Positions 23,855-36,300 of a stretch of 64,000 bases of DNA are shown one piece after another. Under the pieces are notes generated by a model. It did no database searches, was not told where the DNA came from, and saw only the letters and a list, made by a program, of their open reading frames with translations. A program made the translations under genes and the position numbers. The stretch lies in contig CM054143.1 in NCBI GenBank assembly GCA_028751875.1, positions 62,515,828 through 62,579,827 of the forward strand, given 5' to 3'. The DNA is from Rapana venosa. Its lineage: Eukaryota > Mollusca > Gastropoda > Neogastropoda > Muricidae. Every line of letters starts with the position of its first letter. Positions within the stretch are counted from its first letter, which is position 1.

Positions 23855-26800
23855 GCGGACCTCCAACACCCGCTTCTTATCCGGCTACCCTACTCATTTC
23901 TCCCACCATCAGTTTGGAGCCAAATCATTACAACATAACCATACAGGAATATATGCTAGGGAGCTAAGATAAGCTATATGCTAGGGAAGATAAGTGCAGA
24001 CACAGAAAGATGCCGGAGTGATGCTGCAGTGTGCTGATGTTCTGTCTGTCCCTCAGTACCTGTCAAGGCCACAGATCTCTGCTCCACCCCCAAAAGAACC
24101 CGAAGAGGCCGCCATTGTCCCCCCACCCCCGCCCAACATTGGCCTGCCCTACCCAGTCAACCAGGTGAGGCACTGCAGGTTGAATTGTGCTAAGACGAGA
24201 TTTATTTGACAGAGTTTGCCATTGACATTGCTGAGAATCCACATCAAAGATTTTTGTTCCCTGAAGATGAGAGGTTGGCACATAGAGGTTTAACTGGTTT
24301 TGGCAAGTTTTTATTTGTATTTATTTTATTTTTTATTCTATTCTTTTATATCGAGGATAATGGAATAAGCTCTTATGTGCTTTTTTACATCCAGTCCCTG
24401 TGTGTATGCGGGTTTGTACATTTTGTCATCTGTTCCCACCGGCACACAATGGCCTACTCTATGAAAAGCAGAACAGGATTTAACGTGCACGGCAGATGTT
24501 CTGCGTGCGTTCACACACGGGCCCTCAGTTTATAGTCTCATTCAAAGGACTTTTGGGGAAAGAAGAGTCGGCACTGATGTTAACTCCAGTGGAATATATC
24601 CCCCTGAACAGGAATCGAACCTGGGTCGTCAAATTGCGAGCGCAATGTTCTAACCACTAGGCTATCCCGTCCCCCGGGAAAATATGTGTATAATTGCTAT
24701 ATGTAAGCAGAAAAAATGTCAGTTCATGCAATGGGCATGTTTTGGCGTATTAGCTCATTGTGTTTTCCTTTGCTTTTCTGTCTTTAATCCAAACTTTTTT
24801 TGTTCATGGCTTCATTTGTCATGGGCTTCAAGTTCAAAAGAAGAGACGTTGGGGGGGGGGGGGGCATGAGTGACCAAGGGTTGCTGCTGGTGTTCCTGAG
24901 GTGTAGTGCCTAAAGATGAGTCTGTCATCTTGTAAGCTGGATTGTTTTCGCAGGGAGGAGGGAATTATTACAGTTCCATCAACAAAATAAACTTCTTCTT
25001 TTTTTTTTTTTTTTACCAAAGTTAGTTTTGTATTTAACTATCCATCCTGCTGTCGATGCATCAGCTTTATGATTTGGTAACACTTGAGAATTTAAACACT
25101 GCAGAGGATAATACTGTCTGTGAAAGAAGCCAACATTGTTTTACCTGTCCCTGGCTTAGAATTGGTTGTGGAAAAAAAGGCCAACTTCTTGTATGAAAAT
25201 AGTGGTAGCCATTGTGTGTAACATCCCCGACGTACAGCAGCACCTTTGATTTGTTGCTTTACAAGATTCAGCGCTATATAAATTCCATACATTATTATTA
25301 TTATTATTATCAGCACCTAACCACGGCACACCCTCCCAGTGCAGACCCCCACATTACCATGTGCTCACCAGGAGTTTCTGCAGGTGCCCGTGTCCCTGCC
25401 CCCGCCAGTGCCCATGCCGCCCATGCCCCCCAACCTGAGCGGGGGGCTGCAGACCTCCATGCCCCCGCCCATGACGCAGCCCCCAGGCCTGGTGTACGAC
25501 AGCATCAACACCAACCCCAACAGCCTGCAGCAACAGCTCATCTTCAACGAAAAGGTCGGTGAGGGAGGGAGGGAGGCAGGGGGTTCTTTGTGTAGGTTTT
25601 GAGTGCTGATAAAAACATGGGAGATGCCGCAAGAAAATGGTAAAAAGGCAGTAGCTTACTTTTACCATTTTAAATTTGTACATCTTTGTACTGCTTTTGT
25701 TTTTATCTTTATTACCCACTATGTTTCAGAAGTGTATGTCTGTGTTTGTTGTAATTGCTGATCAGAATTAGTAAGAACGGAAAACACATCAAAGCATTGG
25801 ATTATGTCTGTGACAACTGTATCTTTTATATTTTATTAAATATGTGTATAGGCGCTCGCAGAGGTACTATACTGATTTGCGCAAACATTCTGCAGACTTT
25901 TGTTGTTGTTCCTCAGCTAGAGCTGTGAGGTTTGAGGATTTTTATGTATGCAACTGTTTCTTTCCCCCCCTCCCCACCTCCCTCCCCATTTAGGTAACTG
26001 CATTCAAACTTAAGGGATTTTTTTTCCAAAACAGAACTCCCCAAAATTACGAACAAAATAAAAATAAAATAATGATGTGTGTGTGTGTGTGTGTGCAGCA
26101 TCCCTTCTTTGTGAATCACCCCATGCTGGTCCCTCTGGTTCGGCCCACGGTGGAGCGAACCATCAACGAGCTGATCGGGCCTGTGGTGGACAGGTCCATC
26201 AAGATCGCCCTGACCACCTGCGAACAGATTGTCAAGAAGGTAAGCGCTTCTTGGCCTCTGTCTGTCTGCCTTACCTCTCTGTGTACAGCAAGATGGTTCG
26301 TTATGTTGCCTTAACTGCCAAAGAAAAAGGGAAATTTCAGTTCAGGTGCTTCCTTTATGATTATATGTAAAGCAAAATGAGGATCCTCATGTATGTGTTT
26401 GCTGTACTTCACTCTGGGTTTTTCATGCTCCATATTGCTCGATTTGGTATTGTTTATATGACTTCTGTCATCCTTCAACAGCTCAGTGTTTTCTGACATG
26501 TTTTTAAACGTTGAAATGCATAAGGTGTGTTATTGTAAACAACTCTTCCTTGTTTGTCGTGTAAGCCACCACCCCTCTCTTCCCAGTCTCTGATGTTGAA
26601 ATTCCTATAGATCATTTCCTCCTCAACTTGTTGTTTTGGGCGCGGTACAGTGTCGTGAGAAACCCCGCTCCGTGCACGGCTGACCGTTGTTGTTGCTGCT
26701 GTTGTTGTGCAGGACTTTGCGCTGGAGCCAGACGAGAACCGCATGCGTAACGCAGCCCACTGCATGATGCGGAACATCACCTGTGGCCTGGCCCTCATCA

Positions 26801-27280
26801 CAGCCAGGGAGCCGGTGATCGGACAGATCACCACCAACCTCAAAACTGCCTTCACCAACAAACTGGGGGTAAGGAAGTGGCAGTAATGGTGACAGGTTTT
26901 ACACGTGTGTGTGCGTGTGTATGTAAAGGTGTGTGTGTGTATAAAGCTCGAATGTGTGTGTGTATGTGTATGTGAATGTGTTTTTGTCATGGCAATTTAC
27001 TTTTCTGTTTTTTATATGCATAAAAATAGAATTTCTCTTTCCCCCCTTCCTTCTAGAATGTCATTTTGCAGAAATCCCTGGAATGGTATGACGTTGGAAG
27101 TGCGTGTCATTACACAGCAGTGAATTTCTAGTCTGTGATTTTGTACTGTAGAAGATTGATTTTTCTGTTTTTCGTAAGTATTGTCTCAGATGAAAACCTG
27201 TGTTTTGTTGCAGTTCAGAAATTGTTAGGTAATTAGATCTTCAGTTGTAGAGGAGATGGGTCGACAAAAGGGATTGTTGG

Positions 27281-27313
<33 letters not shown>

Positions 27314-30300
27314 GAAGCAAAGAAAAAATAATACATAGGCATACACATTTTAGAGAGGGAGTACTTTGAATAGAACAAGTCTGAATGTCGAATACTGGGT
27401 TATTTTTTGTAGAAAGGTTGTGTGTGTCATCCAATTACACAGGTATTGCCTGTTTCATAATAAGTTTTTATCTTTGTGTTGGAACATATGTCTAATGAAA
27501 AACCAAATTAAAAAACTGCTTGGTGAAATGTAGAAAATGTGACTGTTGTTTGCAGCCCAGCTATCAAGCCAGCAAGGATATGATCGACCAGGTGTGCACC
27601 ATTCTGGCCAACGAGCTGGTGGACTTCTGCACTGCCTTCATCCAGAAAACAGCCGTGGAAAGAGCAGGGCCAGAAACCGACAAACGTCTGAAACCTGTAA
27701 GTGTGGGGTGTAGCCATGGTGTACATAACACAAGGATTCTGACCTTGAGAACGCTCACAAGGTGTACTTTATAGGGAGCCTGAAGTTTGTATTGTGAATA
27801 TTTAACTGCTTGATGAAGTTGCCGAGGTCACTTTGTAAATTACGCTGTGTTAAAGATGTTTTGCATTAATGTCCAAATATACCTGTTGTCCAGGAAGGGC
27901 AATGTTTGTCTTGTACATAAAAAGTACACTACCGCTATTATTGCCACGTTTACACTACCACTATTATTGCCATGTTAACTGTGATGGGGATGGAATGGAT
28001 GCTTGATTTTATAAATACTCTCTGGTTGTTATTTTATATTTTATGAATTATCTCCAGTTGTCATTTCTGTATGCCCCAGTCTTCAGTGGTCCTTATCCCC
28101 GAAAAAAGTATCTTGGAGGAGGCACGTATTGTTGTCTTCAGGTGTCTGTATTTTATATAACATCAGTATTGTATAGTCAGTACTCAAGTCGAATTAAAGT
28201 GATAAAGTAACGAAAGCCACAGAAGTAGCCCAGGGGTGAAAGTAGTTCCGGAATTCCGGATTGACGAACTTGAATAGAAAGGGTCTTCTGGATTGGCAAT
28301 CTCAATTTCCAGATTGCTGTTTAAAAAACAAAACCAAAAAAAACCCACCACCACCAATATCGGATGAAGTATACATCAACTTGCCAGAATTTCATTCCTC
28401 AGCATATTTGACAGATACATTTTGAAATTGCGTCAAAACGTTTTGATCAACAAATTTTGTGTCGAAAGTCCCGAACGGCGATCTTTCGTGACTGTCTTGG
28501 CAAAGGGAAACTACTAGTTGAAGCGAGACCTGTATTGGGCATGTGCAGTTTAAACCAGAAACGGCGCACTGTTGTGGATGAGAAGCTCGATTCACTTCAA
28601 CGCTGTCGAGTTTTATCAGACGAAGAATATGAAAGAAATACCCCTCGGACTTGACGTTTCCATAAGTGGCAATGGGCTTGGCTCTCAGAAGAAGATGGCG
28701 ATCGTTATCAAACCTGGTGCAGAAAAGTAGACCAGCCCGGCGTGTGTCAGTGTACAGTCTGTGGAAAGACACTGAACTACAGAATGTGTGGAAAACAAGC
28801 ACTCAACATCCATGCCAAAGACAAGGCACACAAAGCGGCACTGCTTTGCGCCAAACGGAATACAAAACTGGATGGGGCATCATCAACAACGGAAGTCACA
28901 AAATCTGGTAAGACCCAGTTTGGAAAGGGTAGACGTCATACTTGGCTACTAATTACTATTAAAATTCCGAAGCTCCCCCCCACTCCACCAAACTTCTCTC
29001 TCACGCTCTCTCTCTTAAAATTCAAAGTTTCTCTTTGGGCCTGTAATATTCATTCTTATACTGGGTCCTTTACTTCTGGGTTTTTTCCTTCCTCGGCTGG
29101 AGCTCCGAGGTTCACCAATCAAGAAAGGTTTATCAAATTCTGTGTATGGGACCATTTCCCCACCCCCCAAAAAAAATAATTTAGGTAGCTGCATTCTAGC
29201 TTCGGGAATTTCTGTTTTTAAAGCTTATGGGGATGTTTGGCACCCAAATAGGCAAAACAAAAAGCAAAATTTCCTTTTGCACTTTTGGTGTTTATTTTTA
29301 GTAGCTTCTAGTTAAAACAAAAATTATGAATGTTATGGGAGTACAGGTGGCTGCTAATGGTTACGGTGGCCATATTGAAAGATAACAAATCTGAAAAGTG
29401 GTTTTATTCTGTACATAATACTCTGATATAATTCTTTTTGTTTACCATTATTTTACACCTTTTCTAGGGCTCCTCAGAAGGAATTTTTTTAAAGTATGAA
29501 TAAATGCATGTGTGAAAAAAAAAATGCATCTGTGAGCTCTAAGCAAAAACCCCACACTATTATGCTTCAAATAAAAACAATTTTAAATTATACAACACTG
29601 AGACAGCAGTTCAATATCATAACTCCCACATTAATTGTTATATAAAATTCCTTCCTGGGGGCTCTATGCAATGGTATGACCAGCATTTGTTCCCATTTTC
29701 ATTCCTTTTGTTGAATATTATTGAAAATAGCTCATGTACAAAGAGCAAACATAAAGAAATGAGAAAATTGCATTTTTCTTATTGACTCACTAAGTTCCTT
29801 GCTCATTTCTTGTCTGCCAAAATAATGTCTTTGCCCTCCCCTCTCACTTCCAGCCCCTAGTACCCCCCCCCCCCGCCCCACTCTTTTTCTCTACTTATGT
29901 TTATGTGTACAAGTAAAATATAAGACCGCATGGTGAAATCAGAGTGCGGATTGCTTGTGAGCTCTGTCTTCATGAAAAGTCCTACTTGGACAATGATTGT
30001 CTGCGTGGTGTGTCTTCCCTGAAAAATCTGCCAGCTCAGTATGTGCAAGTGTCCTGTCATTGGAAGCAAGGAGAATCAATCAGCCCAGAGACAGTAAACT
30101 GTGTGTACAGACAGGAGGTACAGGATGCAGCAAAGAATGGCTCATACATGGACATTTGGCACCTTCATGCGCTGGCAAGTGTTCTTGGCTGCAAACTCTT
30201 CTCTGTGTACCCCATCTATGGTGGTCACACTGTGCGTGGCTTTCTTCACAGGCTTTTGTATCCTCGGGAGGAAATTTCAATTACAGGTATCACCACCATG

Positions 30301-33300
30301 GGCATCATGTGGCAAGTGTGCATGGGAGAGGTGCAGGAGAACACTTATGGAAGCCAAACCATTTTGTTGCTTGCTTGCCAGGGCAAACACCAGATCCTGT
30401 TCCCTCTAGCAGAAGCAAAAGGAAAGTCCGTGGTGACATCAGAAACTTCTTCAAGAAGCCAAGACAAAAATAATTCAAAGTGAAGCTGCTTGCTTGCTTT
30501 CTTTCTAGAGAGTATCAAAAGAGAGCAAGCACTTATACCCAGCTCTCGTGAAAGAAATGTACAATTAATTTTATAATTCAAATAGATTTTTTAATGTGTA
30601 AATTACTTTGGTCGGCTTACAGTACTAGTATGCTAGTAATGTATTATGCAGATATATCTGGGAAAACTTCAATGTATGTGTTGAAACCAAGAAGAAGACT
30701 CCGTGGCAGAGGGATTTGCTTCCACCTGATATGGACCACTTGCCTCACCAAAACCCATTGACTTTCCCTTCTCTCTGTGCCTGTTGGTTTTTCCCCCAGT
30801 GCAAATAACTTTTGACACAAAAGTCCATGGCCATCAGAACACTTGTATATTGAAGTTTAAAAAGATCAGAGTGAACTGCACAAACACAGTTAACTGTGAC
30901 TCCTTTCTGGACCTGTGCTGTTTATGTGTGCTTTCTGTATAGAGCCAGAAAACAACCAACTACCGTATTCTTTTTGCTGAAGGTAACATTTTCCAATATG
31001 TCTAGTTTGTGATTTATTTGTCACATTATGTGTGTGGAATGTAACTGGTGAATGTGCATACAGTTATAGAAGGATGGAATAGTGTTGTCATCGCTTCAGG
31101 ATTGGAAGAAAAATTTTCAGGATTGGGAATGTCCGGAAGACATGGAAATTTGGGGTTTCAGGATTGAGAGATTATTTTCACTTTCACCCGTGGTAGCCAC
31201 AAAAGAAAAGAAAGCCACAGAAGTGGCCAGCATTTGTACAGGGCTCTTTACTTAACTGTCTGATTGCTTTACTGTGTCCAAACCGTATCGTCATCTCTGG
31301 AACACTGTTAGCATGGGACAAGACTAGCAAGTCAAGTCAAAAACACTTTAATCATCCCATGAAGGACAATTACAATACTGACAGGCAGATTGATACACAT
31401 AAAAAATCTCAAAGACACAAAACGTTATATTTCATATTGGTTAAAACATTTCAAAATGACTTCAAATAAAATGTCACGAACACACACACAACACACACGC
31501 ACGCATGCGCACACACACACATACACACACACACGCACACACATCAAATGTGAACACAATGTTAAACCCATTGACTAGAAGACATAAAAACTTATTTTTT
31601 ACGCACGCACATACACAACACGTACACACCCACGCACACCCACACCATACACCAATATATGAATTCAATGTTTTAAGACCATTGACTAGAAGACAGACTT
31701 ATTTCACACGCACACACACACACACACACATAATTATGTATTGACTACACTCATGACAATCAGGCAAGTAATCCAGGGAAATGTAAAAACTAGGTAGTCA
31801 ACATCATTGTGAATTCAGAATTCGAATGCTTACTGGCACAAAAGAATTTCTTTTTCTGTTAGTTTTGCTGATGGGACACTGGAAACGGCGTTCCGAAGGC
31901 AACAACTGAAATTCTGGAAACAAAGCATGGGAAGGATCAGCCAAAATGGCAGTTGCTTTGTGTAACAAACGGAGGCACCGTGGTCGAGTGGTTTAGGCGG
32001 TCAACTCGTGATCCAGAGGTCGCGGGTTCGATCCCCGCTCGGCTCGGTGTTGTGTCCTTGGGAAAGACACTTTACTCCTATTTTCCTCACTCCACCCAGG
32101 TGTACAAGTGGGTACCAGCTCTGCTGGGGAAGTATCTGGCGACAGACTAGCGTCCTGTCACAGGGGTGGTGAAAAACCATCAGTTCGCTTAACGCTACAG
32201 AAACCGGGATAAGCTCCGGCTCTATGGGCCTTCTGGCTCGAAAGAACATACTTTTTTGTGTAACAAGCTGCTGATTGCAGAAGGACATGAGATCTCTGTT
32301 GTTTTCCAATTATTTTTGAGCAGATTCTTACAATTCTCTGCAGGCCATTCTTGTTTTGAACACTAAGTTTATTGTACCAACAAATGAAAGCAAAACTTAG
32401 AACACTCTCTATGTAAGACTTGTAAAACAAGGAAAGGATCTTTTTGTCTACAAAAAATGAGTTCATTTTCCTCAGAAAATACACACGTTGTTGTCCTTTT
32501 TTGACAATAGTGTCAGTGTTAACATCCCAGTTTAACTTGTGGTCAAAACCAGTTCCCAGATACTTACAGTTTGAAATGTTTTCAACTTCTTGATTATGGA
32601 TAATAATATTCTTAGAAGTATGCCCTGATCTTCTGAAGTCAATAGGCAGATCTTTAGTTTTAAAAACATTTAGCTCCAGATAGGCCTCGTCACACCAGTG
32701 TACAAACTCAGTGAGGGCTGGACCGTGGTCTAAGACTAATCCGGATAAGAGAGATAACAGGGCACTGTCGTCTGCGAACTTAAGCAGAAGGGAATTTCCA
32801 TAGTTGCTTCTGCAATCATCTGTGTATAGAATGTACAGAAGTGGTGAGAGGACGCAACCCTGTGGAGAACCAGTGCAGGTAAATCTAACCAGTGAAGATA
32901 TTTTGTTCGCCAAAACACGCTGTGGTCTGTTGGTTAAAAATTCAATCAGCCAACGAACAAGTTGATTGTCTACATCAAATTTTGAAATTATTTTGTTAAC
33001 CAGAACGTGAAGCTGCATTGTATTGAAAGCTGAACTAAAGTCAGCGAACAATATTCTGGCATGAGAGTCAGGTGTTTCCTAGTGGCTATACACCTTGTTC
33101 AAAATGAATAGTTTGGCATCTTCGACACCCCTTCAAGACCTGTACGCAAATTGTAGTGGGTCAAGGTCTTTCTCTGTAGTGGAAAGAATGAGAGATTTTA
33201 CGATCTTTTCTAGCGTTTTCATCACAAGATATGTGAGAGCTACAGGTCTAAAATCGTTAGGCCGAGAAGGATTGGGTTTCTTTGGAAGAGGTATTACATT

Positions 33301-36300
33301 GGAAGTTTTCCAAATAACTGGAATCTGACAAGTATCCAGTGAGGCCTGGAACAGGTGTTGAAGGACACTGGCAAGCTCAGTGGCGCAGAATTTCAGGGTT
33401 CTTCCACATATACCATCTGGTCCGGGAGATTTGTTAATATCTATTGCCTTTAAGTGCTTACAGATAATTTCTTCATCAACAATGACGCTATTCTCAGAAA
33501 CTAGGGATTGCTTCAGGTCGTTTATTTCATCTGAGAAGTCATGCTTTTCAAAGCGAGTAAAAAATGGGTTTAGATGGTCTGGTAGGTTGTTAATCACATA
33601 CTCCCTGCAAACTGATCTTTGACCTATGTTGGACACCTACCATGTTTACTGCAGACATAGTTTTGATATCCTGCCATGCAGCACGAAAATTGTTCCCTGC
33701 AAACTTGTCTTCTATCTTATTTTTATATATACGTCTGGCCTGTGCAACAGCAGCTTTGACTTTATTTACTTCCTTCTTTTTGTTGTTCTGTGCCTGTGTA
33801 AAATACTACTTTCTTTTTGTTTAGAACACATTTCAGATCCTTTGTAACCCAAGGCTTGTTATTGGGGTAAATGGTTATCTCCTTAGTTGGAATGACACAA
33901 CTAACACAAAATGAAATATAAGAACAAATAACAGCAGGGGATATAGAATCGAGCACATGGAAGTGATCTAATATATGTTCCATTGCTCTAGCCACTTTTG
34001 CTTGGGGGGTGGGGGATGTAAACTAAAGTCAAAAATAGTTGCGGGAATTCCCGTGGTAAGTAGAAAGGCCGGAGCGAAATAGACAGCAGTTCAATGTCCT
34101 CCACGGATTGTTCTAATTTTAGCATCACGACACCGACGCTCGTTGATGTAGAAGCACAAACCTCCGCCTTGTGCCTTCCCCGTTGCGTGTGGGTCTCTGT
34201 CAAGCCGAGAGGTCGCAGTTCGGTACGGCGGGACTGAGCCAGGTTTCAGTAAAGGCAAGAATTCCGGCTTTGTTATACTGATGTAGGTAGTTGACATTAG
34301 CTTGAAGCTCATCCGTTTTCGAGCGTAGGGACTGGACTTTGGACAGGAGCACGGTTGGTAGCGGAGTTTTCCGATTATTAAATTTTTTTAGTCGTTGTCT
34401 CACACCACCTTTCTTCCCTCGCTTTTTCTTTTCTTAATGTTCTTCCTCGCTTTATCGTTGTTATTTGCTGATGGCAGAATCTCACATGGAAAGTTGTAGT
34501 CTTGGCCTTCAGCTAACACACTGGGTAATTCCCTCAGGCTAAGAAGAAATTCTCGAGTGTACGACGACCAGCCATGGCTGTTGCAGTTAGGTGCACCTGG
34601 CACACAATCAGATGACGCTATGAGAAAGCAAACAAGAAGAGTGAATATCACTGATCTTCCCAGCATTGTTGCTGTTATTACTGACACCTCAGACACATTT
34701 CTGCAGAACTTGGAGCTGATAGACACACACTATAACGAAAACAAGATATAAAAAATATCGCCTGTCAGTAGAGAGTGTCGCCACTTGAGCAGCGCCACCT
34801 AAATGTTGTGCTGTCTGTCATGTGTTTGGAGGTGGTTAAATAGTGTGATTTGTGCCTGTGCAGGAATTTGACCTTCGCAAAGCAGCGCGCATCGAAAACA
34901 GGCGCTACTGCGACCCATCGTGCCTGACCTATCAGGCTGAACGTATGCCTGACCAGATCCGCCTCAAGGTCAGACTTCTCTCTGCAGCGACAGGGATCAT
35001 GATTTGGGGGGGGGGGGGGGGGGGGGGGGGTCTGCTTCTCTCATTTTGTCTAGCTTTTCCTCTCATTCTTGCTGTTCTTCTTGTCCTTGTTCTTTTTTCA
35101 TGTAGATTTGGTTGTCATAAGCCCTTTGAGGGTATGTGAAGTCATTGGAGCACAGGAAACTGACTGTAAAGAAGTGAGTTATTTTACAGAGAGCAGGAAA
35201 CTGACTGTAAAGAAGTGAGTTATTTTACAGAGAACAGGAAACTGACTGTAAAGGGGTGAGTTATTTTACAGGAAACTGGCTGTAAAGAAGTGAGTTACTT
35301 TACAGAGAACAGGAAACTGACTGTAAAGAAGTGAGTTACTTTACAGGAACAGGAAACTGACTGTAAAGAAGTGAGTTACTTTACAGGGAATAGGAAACTG
35401 ACTGTAAAGAAGTGAGTTACTTTACAGGAAACTGACTGTAAAGAAGTGAGTTACTTTACAGGAAACTGCCTTTAAAGAAGTGAGTTGCTTTACAGGAAAC
35501 TGCCTGTAAAGAAGTGAGTTGCTTTACAGGAAACTTGACTGTAAAGGAGTGAGTTATTTTACAGAGAACAGGAAACTGCCTGTAAAGAAGTGAGTTACTT
35601 TACAGAGAACAGGAAACTGCCTGTAAAGAGGTGAGTTGCTTTACAGAGAACAGGAAACTGACTGTAAAGAAGTGTTACTTTACAGGAAACCGAATGCACA
35701 GAAGAACTTTACTTTACAGAGAACAGGAAACTGTAAAGAAGCGAGTTACTTTACAGAGAACAGGAAACTGACTGTAAAGAAGTGAGTTACTTTACAGAGA
35801 ACTGGGAGCTGACTGTTCAAAAGAAAGTTACTTTACAGAGAACAGGAAACTTTTTAGAATTAAGTTACTGTATACTTTACAGTCATTGGAGAACAGGAGA
35901 CTGTTTACCTTTTTTTTTTTTTTAACTGCCTCATCTTCTGGACATCCCCCTTCCTGCTGTTCCCATGCCGCTCATTCCAATCTCCCCGCCACAGCCATAC
36001 CCAGATTTATTATGTCTCATCCTGAGAGTCGGAGGTCCACAGGGAGCCAATCACTATCAGGCCGCTGTGGGGCCACCAGCCAGAGGGGCCCTGCACTGCT
36101 GCTGGGTCACTTTGGCGGTGTTCAGTGGTGCCTGTTCTGAGCTAACATACGCAGGATGCCACCTACTAAGTGCTCTACTAACGACAGTATTAGCTCAGTC
36201 GCGGATCCAGACTGAGTGAGTTGCCCACCTGAGGTGGCAACCACCACAACGTTCCTCCAACGACCATCCCCCGTGAACCTCCAACCCCAAAGGCTTTGAC

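Larger units (their letters stand above)
28231..31192 (+). mobile_element. TIR DNA element of unclear superfamily (about 3 kb)
   Basis: The left end is caggggtgaaagtag and the right end ctttcacccgtg, sharing an inverted GGGTGAAAGT core. gtagcc occurs directly outside both ends, a possible target duplication. CAGGGGTG ends and ~8-bp duplications occur in hAT-like and Zisupton-like elements; I cannot choose between them. It contains two open segments listed separately. Confidence 0.55.
31745..34760 (-). mobile_element. CR1/Rex-type LINE, interrupted by a SINE
   Basis: On the minus strand the order is: a 5' part with [15 protein letters not shown], an endonuclease-start region ([20 protein letters not shown] ... 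AFTETWLS), then the polymerase, then a C-terminal part after the SINE that reads FQLLPSGRR-like text with shifts. A region of AC repeats follows its 3' end. It is in the antisense orientation within intron 16 of CNOT1. Confidence 0.8.
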
